DNA from: Clostridia bacterium
Lineage (GTDB): Bacteria; Bacillota; Clostridia; UBA1381
Assembly: GCA_900751685.1 (NCBI GenBank)
Contig: CAADSR010000399.1
Coordinates: forward strand, 1-5,848
DNA length: 5,848 nucleotides
Reading direction: 5' to 3'
Position 1 is the stretch's first letter. The number at the start of each line of letters is the position of its first letter. The notes under the pieces are model-generated. The model saw nothing but the letters and a program-made list of their open reading frames with translations. It was not told the DNA's origin and searched no databases. Positions 1 through 5,568 of this stretch are shown here, piece by piece. Position numbers and translations under genes: made by a program.

Positions 1-842
1 AATGCCTTTTCCCGCCGTTCTTCCGCGGCCTTTGAGCGGCGCATCATCTTCTCCGCTTTATGCCCTAAATATCCACGGTCGGGGCGCAGGCCGGAATTAC
101 GTGTGCCCTTTTTTGTTTTTTCCACCGCATCTGACCACTTGGCAGTGCGTGCCGCCGCTTCTGCCAAACGGCGGATATCTTTTTGCAGCCGTTCATTTTC
201 CGCCAGTTCAAACTGGTCCTGGTACTGCTTGTTCTGAAACCAGGCAGAGAAATTTCCCTGCTGGAGCTGGATATCACTTCGGTTGATGGACAAAATATGA
301 TCCACACAGTGGTCTAAAAACATCCTGTCATGGGAAACAAGGATAAAACCGCTTTTCCGCCTTAAATAATTGCTGACCACCTCCCGGGCATGCTGGTCTA
401 AATGGTTCGTCGGCTCATCAATCAGTAAAAAATGGTTTTCCCGGAGAAACAAAATTGCCAGAAGCACCTTCGTCTGCTCCCCGTGGCTCAATGTATCGAA
501 CGGGCGGTAAAGCACCTCATCCTCCAGCTCTAGCAGGGACAATTCCTTTTGCAGCTGCCACTGCTCGCATTGAGGGTAGATCTCCTCTGCAATATGCAGG
601 GTGAGCTGCTCTGGATATTCTACAGGGAAAGGAAAATAATCAAACTGGACCGAGGCGGAGATCGTTCCCTGGTAATCATATCCGCCGCATAAAAGCTTTA
701 AAAAGGTGGTTTTCCCTTTTCCGTTCCTCCCAGTCAGCCCCAGCCGCCAACTGGTGTCCATTTGGAACGATACATCTTCAAAAATAAAATCATAACTGCC
801 ATCATAGGCAAACGTTAAATGGCTTACTTGGATCATTGACAT
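1..842 (-). CDS. Lsa-like ABC-F ATPase, probable antibiotic resistance ribosomal protection protein (3' end outside window)
   Basis: Translating the minus strand from 842 gives 280 codons with no stop, about the first 57% of a typical ~490-residue ABC-F protein; the rest lies beyond the left edge. The first ATPase domain is complete: Walker A GRNGKGKTT (38-46), signature LSHGEQ (118-123), Walker B with catalytic Glu in LLIDEPTNHLD (139-149), and switch SHD (170-172). The charged stretch 200-280, with GHKAEKMMRRSK near 260-271, is the start of the interdomain linker that reaches toward the P-site tRNA. There are no membrane segments, as expected for ABC-F. Known members of the Lsa/Vga group displace lincosamides, streptogramin A and pleuromutilins from the ribosome; drug specificity here is inferred, since the linker tip and second domain are not fully visible. 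It has its own promoter and an attenuator-like leader, which supports an inducible resistance role over a housekeeping EttA/Uup-like one. Confidence 0.9.
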   Translation of the reverse strand, partial: MSMIQVSHLTFAYDGSYDFIFEDVSFQMDTSWRLGLTGRNGKGKTTFLKLLCGGYDYQGTISASVQFDYFPFPVEYPEQLTLHIAEEIYPQCEQWQLQKELSLLELEDEVLYRPFDTLSHGEQTKVLLAILFLRENHFLLIDEPTNHLDQHAREVVSNYLRRKSGFILVSHDRMFLDHCVDHILSINRSDIQLQQGNFSAWFQNKQYQDQFELAENERLQKDIRRLAEAAARTAKWSDAVEKTKKGTRNSGLRPDRGYLGHKAEKMMRRSKAAEERREKA

Positions 843-849
843 AAACATA

Positions 850-856
850 CACCTCC
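850..856 (-). promoter_or_regulatory. Ribosome binding site deciding the ABC-F start
   Basis: The minus strand reads GGAGGTG here, 7 nt before the ATG at 842. Three in-frame ATGs are close together (848, 842, 836). The first is too near the site and the third is 13 nt away. The one at 842 has normal spacing and gives the family-like N-terminus MSMIQVSHLTF. The site sits only 4 nt beyond the T-run of the upstream terminator, so it is transcribed only if RNA polymerase reads through. Confidence 0.85.
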
Positions 857-860
857 ATAC

Positions 861-893
861 AAAAAGGGTGCAGGAAAGTACCTTTCCTGCACC
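861..893 (-). terminator. Intrinsic terminator in the ABC-F leader (attenuator)
   Basis: On the minus strand, arm GGTGCAGGAAAG (893-882), loop GTA, and arm CTTTCCTGCACC (878-867) form a perfect 12-bp stem. It is followed by C and five T residues (865-861). It lies between the promoter and the ribosome binding site of the same gene, so it would end transcripts before the ABC-F coding region. This is the typical position of a conditional attenuator, not of an end-of-operon terminator. It could not serve the upstream glycosyltransferase gene exclusively, because the ABC-F promoter lies between them. Confidence 0.88.
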
Positions 894-948
894 ACAAAAA
901 AGACATGTATGCATTGAAAAGACGGCCACTTTCCTGCTAACGCATCAC

Positions 949-969
949 AAAAAACAGCAGTTTTGCTGT
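949..969 (-). other. Small hairpin with T-run inside the leader (pause or weak terminator)
   Basis: On the minus strand ACAGCA (969-964) and TGCTGT (959-954) form a 6-bp stem with an AAAC loop, followed by five more T residues (953-949). The stem is short for efficient termination. It lies in the loop between segments 1 and 2 of the attenuator, where a pausing hairpin could hold RNA polymerase while a ribosome loads on the leader ORF. That role is inference; it may simply be a minor structure. Confidence 0.4.
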
Positions 970-995
970 AGATCTGCTTTGCTTTACAAACAATG

Positions 996-1016
996 TTAGC
1001 AAGAAAAATGTTGCAT
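996..1016 (-). CDS. Candidate 6-residue regulatory leader peptide (MQHFSC)
   Basis: The minus strand has ATG at 1016-1014 followed by five sense codons and TAA at 998-996. A GGAG ribosome binding site (1028-1025) lies 8 nt upstream of the ATG. The start codon is about 26 nt from the predicted transcription start, so it would be the first ORF in the leader. Codons 4-6 and the stop lie in the segment that pairs with the decoy copy of the terminator arm, so a ribosome paused on this ORF would change leader folding. The peptide itself is probably not a functional product. I do not recognise the sequence as a known arrest peptide; its role is inferred from position. Confidence 0.55.
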   Translation of the reverse strand: MQHFSC

Positions 1017-1048
1017 CTTCCCATCTCCAATCTATTTATCTTGGGTCT

Positions 1049-1077
1049 ATGATAACACAGCCCCTACGGCCTGTCAA
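1049..1077 (-). promoter_or_regulatory. Sigma-A type promoter for the ABC-F gene
   Basis: The minus strand has TTGACA (1077-1072), exactly 17 bp of spacer, then TATCAT (1054-1049, five of six bases of the consensus -10). Transcription would start near the A at 1042. The -35 box lies within the last codons (Leu-Asp-Arg) of the glycosyltransferase gene and the spacer covers its stop codon. The ABC-F gene can therefore be transcribed independently of the upstream operon. A repressor is not indicated; control seems to lie in the leader. Confidence 0.82.
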
Positions 1078-2521
1078 GTTTTTTTTCGGCAAATAATCCC
1101 GATGCTGCCAGGGCAAATAAGGGGAAAAATAAGAAGTTGTACCGTGCCTGGACCTCGATCAATGAAAAGGTGCAAATAAACCCCGCCATAATGACGAGCA
1201 GCAGCACCTGCTTTTTCCGGTGGGAGGGACGGAGTAAAATAGCGGCCGTGCTGGCAAGGGCCAGCACGCTTCCGCCCGCTTGGGAAATACAGATGTAAAG
1301 CTTTTGCACTGTCAGGCTGGCACGGTCTATATACGACCAGGAATAACTGAAGCTGCCCATTTGATAAAGCACCTTTTTGACCATCAATAGAACAATAGAT
1401 GCCGGATTAGACAGCCGGCTGGACAGGACAGTGTCTAAGGCATCAGGGTCATACAACAGGGCAGCATCCCCGGCACTCCAGAGCCCATGGGTTTCCTGGT
1501 TCAGCCCGATCGCAAGCTTATACTTTATATTTCCTGAAAGCAATGAGCCATGGATCGTTCCAGACTGGATCAAAACCACATCAAGCAGCCCAATACAGCC
1601 AAAGAATGCTGCCAATACGGCAACCACAAAAAGCATCTCTTCCAATGCCCGCTTTTTTTCAGGGCGGTGCAGGAGCTGGTAAACCAGGCAGGCCGCCAGG
1701 GCGATCAGTACAACATACATTTCCGGGCGCATCAATTGGCTTAGCGCCAAAGCCGCCCCGCAAAACAAGCCGTTTTTTATTTGCTTTTCAAAAGGCCTTC
1801 TGAAATAGACCCACAGCCCAAGGACAAAAAACAAAGCCGCTATATGCTGGTTTGTCAGCACCGGCACAAAAAATAAAATGGTGGGGTTCAACGCAAATAG
1901 CCATCCCGCCAGGGCGCCCGCCTTCTCTCCAAATAGGCTTTTTGCGGTATGCACGGTCAAAAAGCAAGTCAAGACGCTAGCCGCTAGGTTCATCGCCTGG
2001 AGTGCCTGGACGCTTTTCCCAAACACGTCAAATACCAGGGTCTGATAAATAATGAATGGAAGGTGCGCAGACCAGAGCCCGTTATAGTCCGTGCCGATAC
2101 GGTTTAAAATACTGCCCCATTCTGATGGTGCAGCCCGGTATAGGGCGGCAGAGAGGTCATAGGTCAATTGAAAATCCGAGACCGGGGCAACTTTCCAAAA
2201 CAGCAGCACGGCAGCCTGGGCAGCGCCGCAGGCCAGGACAGAGCCCCAGGCCCAACGGCGGGGGCGGCGGCTTTTATAGACAAGTAGCCCCACAAGAAGG
2301 GGCAAAATAATTGCGGGCAGGGAATACTGAAGCCCTTGAAGGACTGAATGCAGCGTGATTTTAGAAGTGGCCGGAAAGTATAGAAGCTCGTTTGAAACGA
2401 TATTGGCAGCGCCGCTGCAAACCGCTGCAATAAGAACAGCCGCTAATATGCAGCATAAAATGCCCAATAGCGGCTGTTCCTTCCAAAAACAAGGCCAAAA
2501 ACGTTGTTTATCTTTTTCCAT
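1064..2521 (-). CDS. GT-C fold (PMT/ArnT-like) integral membrane glycosyltransferase
   Basis: 485 residues with about 11-12 hydrophobic segments, for example near 16-36, 63-83, 91-110, 198-218, 222-240, 250-282, 295-317, 410-431 and 460-478. The pattern fits GT-C enzymes that move sugars from a polyprenyl-phosphate carrier to acceptors on the outer face of the membrane. Matching points are the acidic first large loop PVSDFQLTYD (113-122; Asp116 likely catalytic or metal site), RPEMY (265-269), the loop motif GLNQETHGLW (339-348), and a C-terminal EVQARY (456-461) ahead of the last membrane segment. There is no large soluble C-terminal domain. Donor and acceptor are unknown; a cell-wall polymer or surface protein is plausible. 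The ATG overlaps the end of rho by 14 bp, has no clear ribosome binding site, and the frame is closed by a stop two codons upstream, so translation is probably coupled to rho. Confidence 0.8.
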   Translation of the reverse strand: MEKDKQRFWPCFWKEQPLLGILCCILAAVLIAAVCSGAANIVSNELLYFPATSKITLHSVLQGLQYSLPAIILPLLVGLLVYKSRRPRRWAWGSVLACGAAQAAVLLFWKVAPVSDFQLTYDLSAALYRAAPSEWGSILNRIGTDYNGLWSAHLPFIIYQTLVFDVFGKSVQALQAMNLAASVLTCFLTVHTAKSLFGEKAGALAGWLFALNPTILFFVPVLTNQHIAALFFVLGLWVYFRRPFEKQIKNGLFCGAALALSQLMRPEMYVVLIALAACLVYQLLHRPEKKRALEEMLFVVAVLAAFFGCIGLLDVVLIQSGTIHGSLLSGNIKYKLAIGLNQETHGLWSAGDAALLYDPDALDTVLSSRLSNPASIVLLMVKKVLYQMGSFSYSWSYIDRASLTVQKLYICISQAGGSVLALASTAAILLRPSHRKKQVLLLVIMAGFICTFSLIEVQARYNFLFFPLFALAASGLFAEKKLDRP

Positions 2522-3848
2522 AGTTATTTAAAATCAAGTCCACAAAATCCTCGTTTGTCTTTGTACTTTTGAGATACCGCAGCAGCATTGCCACCGTCTC
2601 GGTACCGGAATTTTTTTGCATTTCCCGCCGGATCGTCCAAACAGCTTCCCGTTCCTTCGGGCTCATTAGATCCTCTTCCCGCCGTGTGCCGGACTTTAGG
2701 ATATCAATCGCCGGGAAAATGCGGCGCTCCTGCAAGGTGCGGTCAAGCCGCAGCTCCATGTTGCCCGTCCCCTTAAATTCTTCAAAGATGACATCATCCA
2801 TACGGCTGCCGGTCTCTACCAGGGCAGTGGCAAGGATCGTAAAGCTGCCGCCTTCTTCAATATTTCGTGCCGCGCCAAAGAATTTTTTTGGCTTTAGCAG
2901 GGCGTCCGGGTCAAGGCCGCCGGACAGGGTCCGCCCGGTGGGCGTTACAGTCAGGTTATATGCCCGGGCCAGGCGGGTAATGGAATCCATCAGTACAACT
3001 ACGTCTTTTTTCTGCTCTACCAGCCTGGAAGCACGCTCCAATACCATCTCAGCCACCTTGCAGTGGTTCTCTGGTGTCTGGTCAAAAGTGGAATAAATGA
3101 CTTCCCCGTCCACAGACCGCCGGATATCGGTCACTTCCTCCGGACGCTCATCGATCAGCAAAACGATTAGCTTGACATCCGGATAGTTATGGGTGATGGA
3201 CTGGGCGATCTGTTTTAGGATCGTTGTTTTCCCCGCCTTCGGTGGGGCGACAATAATGCCTCTTTGCCCTTTGCCGATCGGCGCGACCAGGTCGATCAGC
3301 CGGGCGGCATTCTTTGATGCGTCCCCTGTATCCAGGGATAATTTTTGTTTTGGGTAAATCGGTGTAAGCCGCTCAAACGGACGCCGCTTCAAGGCCACTT
3401 CCAGAGGGTCCCCATTGATTTTCTTAACGAACAGCAGCGGGGAATATTTATCCTCTTCCTGTGTTTTACGGCAGTCTCCCAGGATCTCGTCACCGGTCTT
3501 TAAATTAAACCGGCGGATCTGGGTGGGAGACACATATACATCCTGTTCGCTGGGCTGGTAATTCTCAAACCTTAAAAAGCCGAAACCATCGCTCATCACA
3601 TCAAGGACGCCGCAGACCTCTAACGCGTCTGCCGGGCGCTGCCGGACATTTTTGACCGGCGCTTCGGCGGCTTTGCGTCTTGCCTGCTCCTTTGCTTCTT
3701 CTTCCTTGCGTACATTCTCACGGAACTCACGGATCGCTGCGATCAATTCATCCTTTTTGAGAGCAGAGATCTTTGGTATTCCAAGGCCTAGTGCGATTTG
3801 TTTGAGTTCTTCCTTCGTTTTACGCTCCAGCTTAATTCCGTCTTGCAT
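2508..3848 (-). CDS. rho: Transcription termination factor Rho
   Basis: 446 residues, a complete hexameric RNA helicase that ends transcription at Rho-dependent sites. In order: Rho_N helical domain (about 8-43, KTKEELKQIALGLGI); a short charged linker (44-70); the cold-shock-like RNA-binding domain with GFGFLR (88-93) and DVYVS (103-107); then the RecA-type motor. The motor shows Walker A APPKAGKTT (201-209), DERPEEV (233-239), Walker B VVVLMDS (283-289), Q-loop SGGLDPDAL (309-317), R-loop KGTGNMEL (359-366) and the SGTRREE region (386-392) carrying the likely arginine finger. All motor motifs are intact. It lacks the long N-terminal insertion seen in some Clostridia and Actinobacteria. The gene starts 22 bp after ilvD and overlaps the glycosyltransferase gene. 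The rpmE gene often found after rho in Firmicutes is not here. Confidence 0.98.
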   Translation of the reverse strand: MQDGIKLERKTKEELKQIALGLGIPKISALKKDELIAAIREFRENVRKEEEAKEQARRKAAEAPVKNVRQRPADALEVCGVLDVMSDGFGFLRFENYQPSEQDVYVSPTQIRRFNLKTGDEILGDCRKTQEEDKYSPLLFVKKINGDPLEVALKRRPFERLTPIYPKQKLSLDTGDASKNAARLIDLVAPIGKGQRGIIVAPPKAGKTTILKQIAQSITHNYPDVKLIVLLIDERPEEVTDIRRSVDGEVIYSTFDQTPENHCKVAEMVLERASRLVEQKKDVVVLMDSITRLARAYNLTVTPTGRTLSGGLDPDALLKPKKFFGAARNIEEGGSFTILATALVETGSRMDDVIFEEFKGTGNMELRLDRTLQERRIFPAIDILKSGTRREEDLMSPKEREAVWTIRREMQKNSGTETVAMLLRYLKSTKTNEDFVDLILNNYGKR

Positions 3849-3855
3849 TTACACG

Positions 3856-3860
3856 CTCCT
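3856..3860 (-). promoter_or_regulatory. Ribosome binding site of rho
   Basis: The minus strand reads AGGAG, 7 nt before the ATG at 3848. It lies in the 22-bp gap after the ilvD stop codon and supports the start giving MQDGIKLERK. There is no room for a promoter or leader in the gap, so rho is expected to be read from an upstream promoter, either within ilvD or before cvpA. Confidence 0.8.
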
Positions 3861-3870
3861 ATTTAATTTA

Positions 3871-5535
3871 TTAATCGTCTATCAATACTGCGCCCTGCAT
3901 CCCGGAGGAGACAAGCTTTGCATAACGCTTTAAGTAGCCGGTCTTGACTTTCGGTTCGTTCGGTACCCAGTTTTCTTTCCGTTTTTCCATTTCATCCGCG
4001 GAGATTTTCACATTGAGGATCCCTTTATTGATATCGATCTCAATGATATCCCCGTTTTTAATAAAGGCGATCGGTCCGCCTAGTGCCGCTTCCGGTGACA
4101 CGTGGCCAATTGCCGCGCCCCGGGTCGCGCCGGAGAAACGCCCGTCTGTAATAAGCGCCACATCCTTGTCTAATCCCATTCCGCAGATGGCCGAGGTGGG
4201 GGACAGCATCTCGCGCATGCCCGGACCGCCTTTCGGGCCTTCATAGCGGATCACAACAACATCGCCTTTGTTGATCTCGCCTGCATAAATCGCGGCAATG
4301 GCCTCCTCTTCACTCTCGTAAACCCTTGCAGGGCCTTCATGCTGCAGCATTTCTTTTGCAACAGCGCTCCGCTTTACAACAGAGCCGTCTACAGCAAGGT
4401 TCCCTTTAAGGACTGCGATCCCGCCGGTTTGACTATACGGGTCTGTGATAGGCCGGATGACCTCGTAATCTTGTACCGGGTGGCCCTCTATATTTTCTCC
4501 CACGGTTTTCCCTGTAACGGTCTTAATATCTAATTTAAGTAGATTTTTCTTAGAAAGCTCATTCATTACGGCATGCACGCCGCCAGCCATATAAAGATCC
4601 TGGATATGATGTTCCCCTGCCGGAGCCAGATGGCACAGGTTCGGAGTCTCGGCGCTGATATCGTTTGCCATTTCCATACTGATCGGCACTTTCGCTTCAT
4701 AAGCGATCGCCGGAAGATGGAGCATAGAGTTTGTGGAACAGCCCAATGCCATATCCACACGCAGAGCATTATAAAACGCATCCGGGGTTAAGATATCCCG
4801 CGGTTTGATGTCCTCTTTTAAAAGCTCCATGATACGCATGCCGCTTTCCTTTGCCAGGCGGATACGCTCAGAATAAACTGCCGGGATCGTCCCATTTCCA
4901 GGCAATGCCAGCCCCAACACCTCTGACAGGCAGTTCATAGAATTTGCTGTAAACATCCCCGAACAAGAGCCGCAGGTCGGGCAAGCCGCATTCTCCAGGG
5001 CGCTGAGCTCATCTTCTCCGATCGTTCCGGCTTTAAACGCGCCTACTGCCTCATAGGTGGTATTTAGATCCCGGAATTTTCCGTCATATTTGATCGAAAG
5101 CATCGCCCCGCCGCTGACCAGAATCGTTGGCTTATTCAGCCGCGCTGCTGCCATCAGCATCCCCGGTACGATCTTATCGCAGTTGGGGATCAGCACCAAG
5201 GCGTCAAAGCCATGGGCCAGGGTCATAGACTCGATCGAGTCGGCGATCAGTTCCCTGGAAGCCAGGGAATATTTCATCCCTACGTGCCCCATTGCGATCC
5301 CGTCACAAACGCCGATCGCCGGGAACTCGATTGGCGTGCCCCCTGCCATGCGGACACCCGCTTTTACAGCCTCCGCTACTTTATCTAAATGGATATGCCC
5401 CGGAACCACTTCATTTTTTGCGCTTACGATTCCTACAAATGGGCGTTTGATCTCTTCATCCGTAAAACCTGCCGCTTTAAACAACGACCGGTGGGGCGTT
5501 TTCTCAACGCCTGTTTTTACAACATCACTATACAT
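3871..5535 (-). CDS. ilvD: Dihydroxy-acid dehydratase
   Basis: 554 residues, full length for the IlvD/Edd family. It dehydrates 2,3-dihydroxy-isovalerate and 2,3-dihydroxy-3-methylvalerate to the 2-keto acids that lead to valine, leucine and isoleucine, in the cytoplasm. Visible signatures: NCDKIVPGM (118-126; Cys119 cluster ligand, Asp120 metal ligand, Lys121), ACPTCGSCSGMF (184-195; further cluster Cys), YEGPKGGPGM (431-440), and LITDGRFSGA (461-470, with Ser468 the likely catalytic base). At the position where [2Fe-2S] plant and mycobacterial enzymes carry a Cys (PCN), this protein has Gly in VVPGHIHL, as in E. coli IlvD. This suggests the oxygen-labile [4Fe-4S] type and fits an anaerobe. 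No other branched-chain pathway gene is in the window. 6-phosphogluconate dehydratase is the main alternative; the close match to IlvD throughout argues against it. Confidence 0.97.
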   Translation of the reverse strand: MYSDVVKTGVEKTPHRSLFKAAGFTDEEIKRPFVGIVSAKNEVVPGHIHLDKVAEAVKAGVRMAGGTPIEFPAIGVCDGIAMGHVGMKYSLASRELIADSIESMTLAHGFDALVLIPNCDKIVPGMLMAAARLNKPTILVSGGAMLSIKYDGKFRDLNTTYEAVGAFKAGTIGEDELSALENAACPTCGSCSGMFTANSMNCLSEVLGLALPGNGTIPAVYSERIRLAKESGMRIMELLKEDIKPRDILTPDAFYNALRVDMALGCSTNSMLHLPAIAYEAKVPISMEMANDISAETPNLCHLAPAGEHHIQDLYMAGGVHAVMNELSKKNLLKLDIKTVTGKTVGENIEGHPVQDYEVIRPITDPYSQTGGIAVLKGNLAVDGSVVKRSAVAKEMLQHEGPARVYESEEEAIAAIYAGEINKGDVVVIRYEGPKGGPGMREMLSPTSAICGMGLDKDVALITDGRFSGATRGAAIGHVSPEAALGGPIAFIKNGDIIEIDINKGILNVKISADEMEKRKENWVPNEPKVKTGYLKRYAKLVSSGMQGAVLIDD

Positions 5536-5540
5536 TTTTT

Positions 5541-5546
5541 CCTTCC
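5541..5546 (-). promoter_or_regulatory. Ribosome binding site of ilvD
   Basis: The minus strand reads GGAAGG, 5 nt before the ATG at 5535, preceded by a second purine-rich AAAGG. It supports the chosen start, which gives the family-like beginning MYSDVVKTGVEKTPHRSL. Confidence 0.7.
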
Positions 5547-5550
5547 TTTC

Positions 5551-5566
5551 TGTGTTTTATAACACA
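5551..5566 (-). repeat. Short perfect inverted repeat between cvpA and ilvD
   Basis: TGTGTT-ATAA-AACACA on the minus strand is a perfect 6-bp inverted repeat just upstream of the ilvD ribosome binding site. It has no T-run, so it is not an intrinsic terminator. The 33-bp gap has no room for a T-box. It could be a weak mRNA hairpin, a protein binding site, or chance in AT-rich sequence. Confidence 0.35.
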
Positions 5567-5568
5567 CT

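Larger units (their letters stand above)
843..1042 (-). promoter_or_regulatory. Attenuator-type 5' leader RNA of the ABC-F gene
   Basis: About 200 nt separate the predicted start site (near 1042) from the ABC-F ATG. Four segments define the logic. Segment 1 is TTTTCTTGCTAAC (1007-995), segment 2 is GTTAGCAGGAAAG (941-929), and segments 3 and 4 are the terminator arms. Segments 1 and 2 can form 13 consecutive pairs, two of them G-U. Segment 2 repeats the core GCAGGAAAG of segment 3, so it can also pair with segment 4: GCAGGAAAGTG (937-927) with TACTTTCCTGC (880-870), 11 pairs with one G-U. Segment 1 overlaps a 6-codon ORF. The inferred model is that without the drug 1:2 and 3:4 form and transcription ends. 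A ribosome stalled on the leader ORF would cover segment 1, free segment 2 to capture segment 4, and allow readthrough. The pairings are visible; the mechanism is by analogy with leader-controlled ABC-F genes of Listeria and Bacillus. Confidence 0.72.

Noticed and set aside
65..307. 80-codon minus-strand ORF inside the ABC-F gene
   Set aside because: It is in a different frame from the ABC-F reading frame, which carries all ATPase motifs without interruption.
833..1030. 65-codon minus-strand ORF (TTG start) spanning the ABC-F leader and overlapping its first codons
   Set aside because: No ribosome binding site precedes the TTG or the internal ATG, the frame runs through the terminator hairpin, and the product has no recognisable character. 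The 6-codon ORF in another frame has better signals.
1043..1064. Imperfect hairpin (GGG-CTGTG / CATAG-CCC with one mismatch) right after the glycosyltransferase stop codon
   Set aside because: It has no T-run, contains a G-U pair and a mismatch, and coincides with the promoter spacer and -10 box. It is not a convincing terminator, though an operator role cannot be excluded.
2569..3096. 175-codon plus-strand ORF opposite rho
   Set aside because: Antisense shadow of the highly conserved rho motor domain; its composition is rich in Ser and Arg and it has no family features.
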